From NCBI GenBank assembly GCA_050951505.1, contig JBMNJE010000011.1, positions 496,001-560,000 of the forward strand: a DNA stretch of 64,000 nucleotides, read 5' to 3'. How positions within the stretch are numbered: position 1 is the stretch's first letter; every line of letters begins with the position of its first letter. The translations under genes were made by a program, and so were the position numbers. Below the pieces are notes generated by a model. It saw only the letters and a program-made list of their open reading frames with translations. It was not told the origin of the DNA and searched no databases. Positions 17,264 through 25,919 of the stretch are shown here, piece by piece. This DNA is from DUOA01 sp012839095. GTDB lineage: Bacteria > Bacillota > Clostridia > Caldicoprobacterales > DTU083.

Positions 17264-17835
17264 TTCCAGTAAAAAGAAAATTACTTCTATGCCTTATTAC
17301 TGCCATACTGATTTTTCTCATGTATTATCATATGTTTTTAGGTCCGGTGCTGACAGAAATCGATTTGTCTCTGCGGAATATTGCAGCATATCAAGCAACT
17401 GTATCTAATATACAAAACAAGCAGAAAGAGATTGATGATATGCAAAAACGTGTGGAACAGGTTAAAAGGAGTCTGCTGGAGAAAAGAGAAGAGCTGCCGG
17501 AGGACCTTGATTCCTTTGATCTCATACATCTGCTGTCAGCTGCGAATGCAAATCAATTAATCAGGCACAGCGCCATCTTTCTTGAACCTATTATATGTGA
17601 AGACTTTTTGATTCTGCCGGTACGGCTCAGTTTCAGCACCGATAATCTGGGTTTGTCAAAGTTTCTGCTTGCCCTGGAAGACTTGGAAAACAGGCCAACT
17701 ATATCCTATTTACGGATAGCAGCAGATGAAATAACTGAAAATAGCCAAAATGTAATGAAGAAGAGCAGGAAAATCATGTATAATCTAGATGTGGAAATGA
17801 CTATAAATTTTTATGTGAAAGGTAAGGATGAATGA
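17260..17835 (+). CDS. Second PilO-like membrane protein
   Basis: The 191-aa protein has an N-terminal membrane helix (about 7-27), a coiled coil (about 40-75) and a C-terminal domain with the PilO-like pattern PVRLSFSTDNLGLSKFLLALEDLENRPTI split around a loop. It lacks the acidic tail of the first PilO. It overlaps the PilN-like gene and aroK by 4 bases each, so the second pilus set is translationally linked to the shikimate kinase gene. Confidence 0.8.
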   Translation: MIPVKRKLLLCLITAILIFLMYYHMFLGPVLTEIDLSLRNIAAYQATVSNIQNKQKEIDDMQKRVEQVKRSLLEKREELPEDLDSFDLIHLLSAANANQLIRHSAIFLEPIICEDFLILPVRLSFSTDNLGLSKFLLALEDLENRPTISYLRIAADEITENSQNVMKKSRKIMYNLDVEMTINFYVKGKDE

Positions 17836-18356
17836 GAACAAATATCTTTCTTATCGGTTTCATGGGGGTAGGTAAAACCACAATCGGGCGCTTGTTGGCA
17901 GAGAAAGCCAATATGGAATTTTATGATCTGGATAGGATGATAGAAGAAGCAACAGGGCTTACCATTAATGAAATATTCAGAAAAAGGGGGGAGTCATGGT
18001 TCAGACAGGTAGAAAACCGGGTATTAAGCGAGAATGCTTGCGGTTTTGACAAGGTATTTGCTACAGGCGGAGGTGTGGTATTGAATCCGGAGAACAGGAA
18101 AAGGATGAATTCCTGTGGCACTGTTGTAGCACTAACTGCCAGTGTGGATACCTTGTGGGACAGATTAAAGGATAAGACTGACAGACCACTGCTGTTTAGC
18201 AGAAAACCTAAAGAAACACTTAATCAACTTTATAATCAAAGAGAGGAACTATATAAGGAAGCACGGTTTATCGTGAAAGTGGATGGAAAATCAGCAGATG
18301 AGCTGGCAGAGGAGATCCTCCGGTTAGTTAATGATGATAATAGAATAGCAGACTGA
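17832..18356 (+). CDS. aroK: Shikimate kinase
   Basis: AroK phosphorylates shikimate at O3 using ATP. Its 174 aa match the family. Walker A GFMGVGKTT is at 9-17. The shikimate-binding Asp-x-Asp-like motif is YDLDRMIEE, with GESWFRQVENRVL, then FATGGGVVLNPENR (GGG substrate loop) and DRPLL with the lid arginine. ATG 17832 overlaps the end of the PilO-like gene. It resumes the aromatic pathway genes after the pilus block. Confidence 0.95.
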   Translation: MRTNIFLIGFMGVGKTTIGRLLAEKANMEFYDLDRMIEEATGLTINEIFRKRGESWFRQVENRVLSENACGFDKVFATGGGVVLNPENRKRMNSCGTVVALTASVDTLWDRLKDKTDRPLLFSRKPKETLNQLYNQREELYKEARFIVKVDGKSADELAEEILRLVNDDNRIAD

Positions 18357-18494
18357 TACTAAAAAATAAGCTTAATGGGAAAATGGCAAAGGATACTTTA
18401 GTATTGAAAGGCAGGTATGAAGGTAAATTATCTCTGTTCAATTTAGCTTCTTTATGGTAATATGTTCTATGTCAAAGGAAAAAGGTGTGGTTAT

Positions 18495-18947
18495 ATGAGA
18501 TTGCTGCTTATCAATGGCCCGAATCTGAATCTTCTGGGAATCAGAGAGCCCGGTATTTATGGAAATATTACATATGAAGATCTGATTGCAAATCTTCAAA
18601 ACTACTCGAAAAACCTGGGCATAGAGCTTAGCTGCTTTCAGTCTAACAGTGAAGGGCAGCTTATAGACCGTTTGCATGAAGCGATAGGAGAGGTTGACGG
18701 AATCATTTTAAATCCCGGAGCACTTACCCATTATAGCTATTCTCTGAGGGATGCCATCTCTGCAATTCAATTACCTGTTTTGGAGGTGCATATCTCCAAT
18801 ATACATTCCAGGGAGAGCTTTCGTAATGTATCTTTGACTGCTCCTGTCTGTATCGGTCAGATCACCGGTCTGGGAATCCACGGCTATTATCTGGCAATCG
18901 ACTTCTTTGTACGCAACTTGATGAAAGAAAATGGGAGCTTAAAATAA
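18495..18947 (+). CDS. aroQ: Type II 3-dehydroquinate dehydratase
   Basis: AroQ converts 3-dehydroquinate to 3-dehydroshikimate and forms a dodecamer. The 150-aa length is typical. NGPNLNLLG is at 8-15, the catalytic Tyr22 sits in EPGIYG, and ILNPGALTHYSYSLRDA holds the substrate Asn and His. The catalytic His99 and Arg110 lie in VHISNIHSRESFR. ATG 18495 is preceded by AAAGGTGTGG; an in-frame codon at 18462 would only add a non-conserved leader. The 138 bases before it hold no clear gene. Confidence 0.95.
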   Translation: MRLLLINGPNLNLLGIREPGIYGNITYEDLIANLQNYSKNLGIELSCFQSNSEGQLIDRLHEAIGEVDGIILNPGALTHYSYSLRDAISAIQLPVLEVHISNIHSRESFRNVSLTAPVCIGQITGLGIHGYYLAIDFFVRNLMKENGSLK

Positions 18948-18985
18948 ACCTGTAAACCAACAAACCAATAATGGAGGAATCCCAA

Positions 18986-20056
18986 TTGAATCAAAGAATC
19001 GCCAAGCTGGTGGCAGCTTTAGAAGAACAACAAATTGATGCTGCTATCATATCAGAAAAAAACAACCTTAGATACTTTTCCGGTTTTACCGCAGAGGAAG
19101 CTCTATTGCTGATTCATCACTCTGCCCGTTACCTTATTACGGACTTCAGGTACATCGAACAGGCTCAAATTGAATGTCCTGATTTTGAGATAGTGGATGC
19201 ACCAGGTACAAAGACGGGTCCTTTTTTGAGGGAAACTTGCCTGTCTCTGGATGTAAAAAAACTATGGTTTGACGATAATACAATCAGTTTCCGCACTTAT
19301 TCTTCCTATAAAGAGGAATTAAAGCCCATAGAATTGATTCCTGACAATGATATTCCTACTGGTTTGAGAACAATAAAAACTGCAGAAGAAGTAAATTATA
19401 TAAAGAAAGCAGCTGAATTGGCCGATAAAGGGTTTGACTATATACTAACTCGCATTTGTCCCGGTATAAGTGAAAGGGAGATTGCACTGGAACTGGAGTT
19501 TTTTCTTCGGAGGAACGGAAGTGAAGGACTGGCATTCCCTATTATTGCAGCTTCAGGGAATAATGGGTCCCTTCCCCATGCCCAGCCTACTGATAAAAAA
19601 TTGGAAACAGGTGAATTTCTCACACTGGATTTTGGATGTGTTGTAGGCGGCTATTGCTCTGACATGACCAGAACCATCGCACTGGGTGAACCGGAACAAG
19701 AGCTGCGGGAAATATACCAGATTACACTTGATGCTCAGCAGAAGGCTTTGGAAATCATAGGACCGGGCTTGACCGGCAAAGAGGTGGACAAACAAGCCCG
19801 GGATCACATATATTCAAAAGGTTATGGTGAGCATTTCGGACACGGATTAGGGCATGGTGTTGGATTGAATGTTCATGAGGCTCCCAGACTTTCAATGCGG
19901 GGCGATAAGATTTTGAAGCCCGGTATGGTGGTGTCCGTAGAACCCGGTATTTATCTGCCAGGTAAAGGAGGCGTACGAATCGAGGATCTGGTTGTTATAA
20001 CAGAAACCGGATATGAGAATCTTGTGTATTCCGAAAAGGAACTTATTATATTATAA
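18986..20056 (+). CDS. M24 family aminopeptidase P / Xaa-Pro peptidase
   Basis: This cytoplasmic metallopeptidase cleaves X-Pro bonds. TTG 18986 is the likely start because GGAGG at 18973-18977 is at the right distance from it; ATG 18971 would place that site inside the gene. The 356 aa comprise an N-terminal creatinase-like domain and a pita-bread catalytic domain. Metal ligands are visible as the two Asp in LDFGCVVGGYCSDMTRT, His in GHGLGHGVGLNVHEAP, Glu in VEPGIYLPG and Glu in GVRIEDL. It lies directly before efp, the usual clostridial order; PepP may supply amino acids or process proline-containing peptides. Confidence 0.93.
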   Translation: MNQRIAKLVAALEEQQIDAAIISEKNNLRYFSGFTAEEALLLIHHSARYLITDFRYIEQAQIECPDFEIVDAPGTKTGPFLRETCLSLDVKKLWFDDNTISFRTYSSYKEELKPIELIPDNDIPTGLRTIKTAEEVNYIKKAAELADKGFDYILTRICPGISEREIALELEFFLRRNGSEGLAFPIIAASGNNGSLPHAQPTDKKLETGEFLTLDFGCVVGGYCSDMTRTIALGEPEQELREIYQITLDAQQKALEIIGPGLTGKEVDKQARDHIYSKGYGEHFGHGLGHGVGLNVHEAPRLSMRGDKILKPGMVVSVEPGIYLPGKGGVRIEDLVVITETGYENLVYSEKELIIL

Positions 20057-20091
20057 TTCTATATTATACGTTTAGATGAAAGGATGATTTG

Positions 20092-20649
20092 ATGATTTCA
20101 GCAGGTGATTTCAGAAAGGGCTTAACTGTGGAAATTGATAATGTGGTATTTATGATAGTAGATTTCCAGCATGTAAAACCGGGTAAAGGTGCAGCATTTG
20201 TCAGAACCAAACTGAAAAACATAATGACCGGGGGTGTGCTGGAAAGGACATTCAGTCCAACCGACAAGCTTCCCAGAGCGCATGTGGAAACCAAGGAAAT
20301 GCAATATCTGTACAACGATGGCTCCCTGTATTATTTTATGGATATGGATACTTATGAACAGATCCCTCTTAACCGCTCCCAGGTAGAGGATGCCATGCAG
20401 TATGTTAAGGAGAACTCCAATGTGATCATCAAGTTCTTTAAGGGAGCTGCCTTCTCAGTGGAGCCTCCCAATTTTGTGGAGCTGGAAGTTACACAAACTG
20501 AACCCGGTTTTAAGGGGGATACGGCGACCGGAGGAAACAAGCCTGCTACTCTGGAAACAGGTGCTTTGATTCAAGTTCCTTTGTTTATCGACATTGGTGA
20601 TGTTGTTCGGGTTGATACCCGCACAGGGGAATATATGGAAAGAATCTGA
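20092..20649 (+). CDS. efp: Translation elongation factor P
   Basis: EF-P relieves ribosomes stalled at polyproline. Its 185 aa contain the KOW-like N-terminal domain, with the loop PGKGAAF carrying Lys32, the residue modified in Bacillus subtilis EF-P, then two OB domains. The C-terminal signature VPLFIDIGDVVRVDTRTGEYMER is complete. ATG 20092 is preferred to the TTG one codon earlier; GAAAGGA is upstream. Confidence 0.97.
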   Translation: MISAGDFRKGLTVEIDNVVFMIVDFQHVKPGKGAAFVRTKLKNIMTGGVLERTFSPTDKLPRAHVETKEMQYLYNDGSLYYFMDMDTYEQIPLNRSQVEDAMQYVKENSNVIIKFFKGAAFSVEPPNFVELEVTQTEPGFKGDTATGGNKPATLETGALIQVPLFIDIGDVVRVDTRTGEYMERI

Positions 20650-20714
20650 CAGCATGATGGATAAAATCATGCATAATGGTAAAACCTATCAGGGGAAGAA
20701 AAGGAGGCATAAAC

Positions 20715-21116
20715 ATGTTTGATCTGAGCGAGAAAGTATCCTATATTCGCGGACTGGCAGAAGGCATGGGGCTGGATATGGAGACCAATGAAGGAAAGCT
20801 CCTGTCTCATATCATTGATGTACTGAGCGATATGGCTCAAGCCATAATTGAACTGGATGCTGCGCAAGCAGAGATAGAAGAATATCTGGAAACCATCGAT
20901 GAGGATTTGGCGGATATGGAAAATGCAGTCTTCGAAAAAGATGATGAGGACGATGACGAAAATACCTATTATATTGAAGTTGAGTGCCCTCACTGTCACG
21001 AAACGGTCTTTTTTGATGAGGATATTTTTGATGACGATAACGACATTGTTTGCCCAAACTGCAGTGAAACCATATATTCTGAGGATGAATACAATAAGGA
21101 AAGTGATCCGGACTAA
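20715..21116 (+). CDS. CD1247-type N-terminal domain protein with zinc ribbon
   Basis: The 133-aa protein starts MFDLSEKVSYIRGLAEGMGL from ATG 20715 behind AAGGAGG. This N-terminal helical domain is typical of the CD1247 family found between efp and spoIIIAA in clostridia. An acidic stretch (about 72-82) and a zinc-ribbon-like C-terminus with CPHC and CPNC (around residues 94-97 and 115-118) follow. The function is unknown; the location suggests a sporulation or translation link. Confidence 0.85.
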   Translation: MFDLSEKVSYIRGLAEGMGLDMETNEGKLLSHIIDVLSDMAQAIIELDAAQAEIEEYLETIDEDLADMENAVFEKDDEDDDENTYYIEVECPHCHETVFFDEDIFDDDNDIVCPNCSETIYSEDEYNKESDPD

Positions 21117-21193
21117 TCCTGGCTGTTCCTGGACGGACAGAAGAGTTTTACCTTAACCCATTTCATATGTGTTTGGATTGAAATATACATATC

Positions 21194-21232
21194 AAAAAAC
21201 ATGGACTACTACTTGTCCATGTTTTTTTATTT
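21194..21232 (+). terminator. Rho-independent terminator before spoIIIA
   Basis: A perfect 13-bp stem (AAAAAACATGGAC 21194-21206 with its complement 21215-21227), an 8-base loop and a run of T end the efp transcript. Confidence 0.85.
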
Positions 21233-21237
21233 TGTGG

Positions 21238-21266
21238 TGATATTTGGGATAAGCCTTTCATAAGTA
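21238..21266 (+). promoter_or_regulatory. Sigma-E-like promoter of spoIIIA operon
   Basis: TGATATT (21238-21244) and CATAAGTA (21259-21266) are spaced by 14 bases, matching the B. subtilis sigma-E pattern KMATATT-N14-CATACAMT in spacing and in most positions. The spoIIIA operon is under sigma-E control in known spore formers. The -10 matches only the first four bases well. Confidence 0.5.
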
Positions 21267-21291
21267 TAGATTAAGCGAAGGAGGTAGCTGT

Positions 21292-22290
21292 ATGACCTTA
21301 TTACCACAGATGAAGGATTCCACATTGGAATGGCAGGAAGCAATTTTCGAAACGCTTCCTGATACCATTCGGAAAATCATCCGTAGCCTGCCTGTCCCCC
21401 TAATTCAGGATATGGAAGAAATCAATATTAGGGAGAATCGTCCCTTAATGGTTTACAGCCGGGGGAGAGACTATTTTGTGTGCCCTGATGGAAGTGTCTG
21501 TACGCATCTGGAAAGAGCTTACATTGTTACTGCAGATGATACCCGAGAACTTATGCAATTAATTTCAGATTACTCCATTTATGCGTTTGACGAGGAAATA
21601 CAGAATGGGTATATCACGCTGAGGGGCGGGCATCGGGTAGGAATAACCGGTAAAACAGTGTTGGATAAGGGACAAATCAGAACCATGAAACACATCAACT
21701 CCTTCAATATACGTATTTCCAAAGAAGTTATAGGTGCAGCAAACAAAATTATGCCCTTTCTGTTGTCAGGAAAAAAGGTGTACCATACCCTGGTTCTTTC
21801 TCCTCCGCAGATGGGAAAAACTACATTGCTGCGTGATATTGCCAGAAATCTCAGTGATGGATTCCCTGGTTACAGGGGTGTAAAGGTAGGAATAGTAGAT
21901 GAGCGCTCTGAAATTGCCGGCTGCTGGTATGGTCTGCCCCAGAGGCAGGTAGGCATTCGCACTGATGTTTTGGACAGTTGTCCCAAGGCTGCAGGCATTA
22001 TGATGATGATTCGCTCCATGTCACCGAGAATAATACTGACGGATGAGATAGGCAGGCCTGAGGATGCTGCTGCTATTGAGGAAGCTTTGAATGCAGGCAT
22101 CACCATCATAACATCAGCACATGCAGCTGATCTGCAGGATGCCTTGGCCAGGCCCTTCCTCTCCAGGATATTGGAGAGAAGAATATTCGAAAGAATAGCC
22201 GTATTGGGCGATTCTCTCGGTGTTGGAACCCTGGAAAAAATCTATGCAGAAGATTATTCCAGCCAACTTCTGAACAGGCCCATTCGTTGA
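21292..22290 (+). CDS. spoIIIAA: Stage III sporulation protein AA (ATPase)
   Basis: SpoIIIAA is the secretion-type ATPase of the mother-cell SpoIIIA-SpoIIQ channel that feeds the forespore. The 332-aa length is normal. Walker A is SPPQMGKTTLL (Lys176). The family-specific VDERSEIAGCWYGLPQ and Walker B RIILTDEIGRPEDAAA follow, then ITSAHAADLQDA. ATG 21292 has GAAGGAGGTAG before it. It is the first gene of eight consecutive spoIIIA genes. Confidence 0.97.
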   Translation: MTLLPQMKDSTLEWQEAIFETLPDTIRKIIRSLPVPLIQDMEEINIRENRPLMVYSRGRDYFVCPDGSVCTHLERAYIVTADDTRELMQLISDYSIYAFDEEIQNGYITLRGGHRVGITGKTVLDKGQIRTMKHINSFNIRISKEVIGAANKIMPFLLSGKKVYHTLVLSPPQMGKTTLLRDIARNLSDGFPGYRGVKVGIVDERSEIAGCWYGLPQRQVGIRTDVLDSCPKAAGIMMMIRSMSPRIILTDEIGRPEDAAAIEEALNAGITIITSAHAADLQDALARPFLSRILERRIFERIAVLGDSLGVGTLEKIYAEDYSSQLLNRPIR

Positions 22291-22305
22291 AAAGGAAGAT
22301 GCTAT

Positions 22306-22827
22306 ATGCTTATAAAGCTCATTAACAGCGGCGTTATTGTTCTGTGCTCCACCCTTATCGGGTTGGAAATATCGAAAAGATACGCTTTCCGTACAAGAGA
22401 ATTGAGTGCTTTACAAGGGGCTTTGTCCCGGCTGGAAACTGAAATAATCCATTATGCCTCCCGCCTTCCGGATGCATTGGTTCGTATCGGAGAATCAATT
22501 GGAGGTGGTACCGGAAAGCTGTTCCATAAGACTGGAGAATTACTTTCTCTAAAGAAAAAATTTACCGTATCAGAGGCCTGGTGCTCTTCGCTGGAGGAGC
22601 TGAAGAAAGAACTATATTTACAACAAGAGGACATGGATATACTTCGCAGATTTGGTGATCAGCTGGGAAGCAGTGACAGGGAAGGACAAGTCAGGTTTAT
22701 CAGGCTTACATTACAGCAGTTGCGTGAAGAAGAACAAAAAGCTAGGGCAGTTCGTGAAAAGTATGAGAAGATGTATCGAAGCCTGGGTTTACTCGTTGGA
22801 ATTGCTCTGGCCATTATTTTGTTTTGA
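22306..22827 (+). CDS. spoIIIAB: Stage III sporulation protein AB
   Basis: SpoIIIAB resembles GspF-type proteins at low similarity. The 173-aa product has an N-terminal membrane helix (about 3-20), a helical middle with LSALQGALSRLETEI, and a C-terminal membrane helix (about 155-173) preceded by the ending YRSLGLLVGIALAIILF. It is directly followed by spoIIIAC. Length and position are typical. Confidence 0.95.
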   Translation: MLIKLINSGVIVLCSTLIGLEISKRYAFRTRELSALQGALSRLETEIIHYASRLPDALVRIGESIGGGTGKLFHKTGELLSLKKKFTVSEAWCSSLEELKKELYLQQEDMDILRRFGDQLGSSDREGQVRFIRLTLQQLREEEQKARAVREKYEKMYRSLGLLVGIALAIILF

Positions 22828-22842
22828 ATGGAGGAACAGCAG

Positions 22843-23040
22843 ATGAATGTGGATCTTATTTTTAAAATTGCAGCTGTTGGAATTCTGGTTGCTGTCATCA
22901 ATCAGGTGCTTCTGAAAGCCGGCCGGGAGGAAATGGCTATGATGACTACATTGACTGGAATTGTTATAGTCTTGCTTATGGTTGTCAACCTGATTAATCA
23001 GCTGTTTCAAAGCATCAAGTCAATTTTTAAGCTGTATTAA
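22843..23040 (+). CDS. spoIIIAC: Stage III sporulation protein AC
   Basis: The 65-aa protein has two membrane helices. ATG 22843 is chosen because GGAGG at 22830-22834 is well placed for it; the ATG at 22828 overlaps that site. FKIAAVGILVAVINQVLLKAGR is the family pattern (two parts around the conserved NQVLLKAGR turn). It is part of the channel in the mother-cell membrane. Confidence 0.95.
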   Translation: MNVDLIFKIAAVGILVAVINQVLLKAGREEMAMMTTLTGIVIVLLMVVNLINQLFQSIKSIFKLY

Positions 23041-23106
23041 AGATAACTGACCATATCGGAAGTAAAAACTGAGTGATAATACACAGCTTTGTTCGAAGGT
23101 GATTTT

Positions 23107-23493
23107 ATGAGTATACTGCAAATAACTGCCATTGGTCTGGTTGCAGCCCTGCTGATAATGATTGTCAAGCAGCAGAGACCTGATATCGCATTGATAATCG
23201 CTTTGGCAGCGGGTTCCATACTTTTAATCATGATGCTGGGCAATATAAAAGTCATTGTTTCCACCATAGAGGATATGGCAAGGAAAGCCAGTCTTGACTC
23301 TGTTTATCTGGCTACTGTATTAAAAGTAGTCGGAATCGCCTATATTGCTGAATTTGGTTCGCAAATCTGCAAAGACTCAGGGGAGGGGACCATTGCATCC
23401 AAAATAGAGTTGGGGGGGAAAATACTGGTTATGATTTTAGCCTTGCCGATTCTGACAGCATTAATGGAGGCTGTTCTTAATATACTTCCATAG
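23107..23493 (+). CDS. spoIIIAD: Stage III sporulation protein AD
   Basis: The 128-aa polytopic membrane protein contains MSILQITAIGLVAALLIMIV, the central conserved LKVVGIAYIAEFGSQICKD motif and EGTIASKIELGGK, typical of SpoIIIAD. ATG 23107 follows GAAGGTGAT. About three to four membrane helices are present. It lies between spoIIIAC and spoIIIAE. Confidence 0.95.
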   Translation: MSILQITAIGLVAALLIMIVKQQRPDIALIIALAAGSILLIMMLGNIKVIVSTIEDMARKASLDSVYLATVLKVVGIAYIAEFGSQICKDSGEGTIASKIELGGKILVMILALPILTALMEAVLNILP

Positions 23494-23508
23494 GGAAGGA
23501 GAACACTG

Positions 23509-24696
23509 ATGAAAAGAAAGCTGTTTATTCTGGTTCTTGCATTTCTGCTGTTGCCTTCAAAGACCCTGGCAGCTCAGCAGGAATCAAAAGACTGGTACGA
23601 AAGTATGGAGTATTTGATAAATGATCAACTGAATAACCTGGATGTCAGTAGTTGGGAGCCCTTCTTGAAGTATATTCAGGAAGACAGCTCTGGTGTCATT
23701 GGAAAGAAAACAGCAGGAGAGTTGATAAGAGAGTTGATTGCCGGAAAGTTCAGCTTTACCTGGCAGGATATTTTTCACTCTGTTCTTTATGCCTTTTTTT
23801 ATGAATTTCAGTTGAATCTGATGCTGATGGCTAAGATTATCGGAATAGCTGTACTTTGCAGCATTCTTCGCAGCATGGCTGATTCTTTCCAGAACTCTTC
23901 AGTCGGAGAAGTAGGATATTTTGTCTGCTATAGTGTCGTTATCATACTTATTATTCAAAGTATGATTTCTGTTTTGACAGTGGGTAAGACAAGCGTTGAC
24001 AGAATGTCCGGGTTTATGCAGATCTTGTTCCCAATCCTTTTGGGGCTCCTTACCGCCATGGGGAATTTTGCGTCCGTTGCTGTAATGCAGCCAGCTGTTG
24101 GTGTCCTGGTAGGAACCGCCGGGTCCATACTGTCTCATATTGTATTTCCTCTGATTTCGCTTTCAGCTGTTATTACTATTGTAAATCATATAGGAAGCAG
24201 AATACAGCTCCATAGTCTGGGGAAATTGCTGAACAATTTGTGTATTTGGGTGCTTTCGTTTGTATTTACCATATTTATTGGAGTCCTGACAATTCAAGGT
24301 GCCATGACTGCATCATTTGATGGGATTTCCATACGTACAGCCAAATTTGCCATGGATACATTTGTTCCTATAGTTGGAAAGATGCTTTCTCAGTCATTGG
24401 ATGCCGTTATCGGATGCTCCTTGTTGTTGAAAAATGCTGTGGGGACAGCAGGGCTTATTATAATAGGGCTCCTTTCCATGGCTCCTGCAGTGAAGATTTT
24501 TACCCTGATGTTTCTTTACAAACTCTCAGGTTCCTTACTGGAACCAATTACAGATAAGCGCATTGCGGATTGCCTCAATGGAACAGGAAATGTTTTGCTC
24601 GTTCTGCTTGTTACCGTACTTGGTATTGCTCTAATGTTTTTCTTAACGACAGCTCTGATGATTGCTGCAGGGAATACTGCTGTAATGCTGAGGTGA
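23509..24696 (+). CDS. spoIIIAE: Stage III sporulation protein AE
   Basis: The 395-aa protein has a cleavable-type signal sequence (KRKLFILVLAFLLLPSKTLAA). An extracellular N-terminal part of about 80 residues and seven or so membrane helices follow. The conserved family pattern is YSVVIILIIQSMISVLTVGK, then RMSGFMQILFPILLGLLTAMGN. SpoIIIAE is the permease-like subunit of the A-Q complex. ATG 23509 has GGGAAGGAG upstream. Confidence 0.96.
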   Translation: MKRKLFILVLAFLLLPSKTLAAQQESKDWYESMEYLINDQLNNLDVSSWEPFLKYIQEDSSGVIGKKTAGELIRELIAGKFSFTWQDIFHSVLYAFFYEFQLNLMLMAKIIGIAVLCSILRSMADSFQNSSVGEVGYFVCYSVVIILIIQSMISVLTVGKTSVDRMSGFMQILFPILLGLLTAMGNFASVAVMQPAVGVLVGTAGSILSHIVFPLISLSAVITIVNHIGSRIQLHSLGKLLNNLCIWVLSFVFTIFIGVLTIQGAMTASFDGISIRTAKFAMDTFVPIVGKMLSQSLDAVIGCSLLLKNAVGTAGLIIIGLLSMAPAVKIFTLMFLYKLSGSLLEPITDKRIADCLNGTGNVLLVLLVTVLGIALMFFLTTALMIAAGNTAVMLR

Positions 24697-24705
24697 AATA
24701 TTAAC

Positions 24706-25290
24706 ATGAAGACAATCATTGGTGAATGGATTGTCAACCTGGTTATCATAGCCATATTGGCTGTCTTGATGGATATGATCCTGCCAAACGGGAATATGAA
24801 AAAATATACCGGACTCTTGTTCGGCCTGATTATTCTTATTATGTTTTTACAGCCATTACTGCAACTAATTGGCCAAGCATCGGATTTGGAAGTAGGAATT
24901 TTTCAAAATTATCTAACTCAGTCCAGTGAAGCTGCAGCTTTTTACAGCAACCAAACTGAAAAAAGCCAGAGAGAAAACCTGGAGCAAATTGTAAAAGAAA
25001 ACCTGGAAAAGGATTTGGAAATGGAACTGCAGTACAGGGGGAATTTAGACAATGTAAAAGTCAACATTGTCTTTGACCAGGTAAATGGAGCATACAATTT
25101 TTCAGAAATTAAGTATATTGAAGTTACAGCTTCCCTGAAAAGTCAGCAGATATGGATTGATCCCGTCATAATCGGACGGGATAAAAAAACAAGTGACATT
25201 ATGGTGGATGACATAGTGATGGGGTTGAAGGAATACATATCTCAGCTCTATGACATAGATTCTGACAGTATTTATATTAAAGGATATTGA
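24706..25290 (+). CDS. spoIIIAF: Stage III sporulation protein AF
   Basis: The 194-aa protein has two N-terminal membrane helices (about 5-23 and 32-50) separated by LPNGNMKKYTGLLFG, the most conserved SpoIIIAF segment. An extracytoplasmic ring-building-motif-like domain of about 130 residues follows. It lies 9 bases after spoIIIAE. Confidence 0.93.
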   Translation: MKTIIGEWIVNLVIIAILAVLMDMILPNGNMKKYTGLLFGLIILIMFLQPLLQLIGQASDLEVGIFQNYLTQSSEAAAFYSNQTEKSQRENLEQIVKENLEKDLEMELQYRGNLDNVKVNIVFDQVNGAYNFSEIKYIEVTASLKSQQIWIDPVIIGRDKKTSDIMVDDIVMGLKEYISQLYDIDSDSIYIKGY

Positions 25291-25313
25291 GTAAATTTGA
25301 AGGAGTGAGTAAT

Positions 25314-25919
25314 ATGGAAAAGCTTTCTTATGGCAGAATTTTTCTTAATAGACTAAAAAAAATCCAAAATATTGAGTATTTTATTTTTATATTGGCCATA
25401 GCAATAATAATAGGCTTGTTTGGCAACTGGTTTCTCCCAGCAGATAAAGATCAGGAAGTTGGTTCAGTTCAGGAATCGGACAGAAGTGAAGTTCCTGCTC
25501 CGCAGGAAGCAAAGGGCGAGGATCTTGAATACCGTCTGCAGCAGGTATTATCTGCAATCAAGGGTGCTGGAAGAACTGAGGTAATGATTACTTATAAATC
25601 AGGAAAGGAGCTGATTCCTGCTATGAATACTACCGTATCCAATATCGAAACAGAAGAACAGGACAGCAGTGGAGGAATTCGTAGAGTGAGTCAAAGCGAT
25701 ACCAACAGTCAACTTGTAAACATGACTACATCAGAGGGGTCGAAGCCTCTGATAACAAGGGAAAATCAACCCGAGATATTAGGCGTCATAGTGGTAGCTG
25801 AAGGGGCTGGGGATATTCAGGTAAGGATGGAACTGCAGAAAGCCGTCCAAACAGTACTGGGGGTCCGCTCCAATCAGGTGGATATTTTTGTTATGGAAGA
25901 CAACGAGGTGAGGAGATGA
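25314..25919 (+). CDS. spoIIIAG: Stage III sporulation protein AG
   Basis: SpoIIIAG forms the large ring of the feeding-tube channel. The 201-aa product has a membrane helix (about 20-40), then a ring-building domain with LEYRLQQVLSAIKGAGRTEVMITY and a C-terminal EILGVIVVAEGAGDIQVRMEL followed by LGVRSNQVDIFVM. ATG 25314 has AAGGAGTGAG. It overlaps spoIIIAH by 4 bases. Confidence 0.95.
   Translation: MEKLSYGRIFLNRLKKIQNIEYFIFILAIAIIIGLFGNWFLPADKDQEVGSVQESDRSEVPAPQEAKGEDLEYRLQQVLSAIKGAGRTEVMITYKSGKELIPAMNTTVSNIETEEQDSSGGIRRVSQSDTNSQLVNMTTSEGSKPLITRENQPEILGVIVVAEGAGDIQVRMELQKAVQTVLGVRSNQVDIFVMEDNEVRR

Noticed and set aside
20652..20672. 7-bp hairpin GCATGAT/ATCATGC after efp
   Set aside because: No T run follows and the next gene starts 43 bases later behind a normal ribosome site; not convincing as a terminator.
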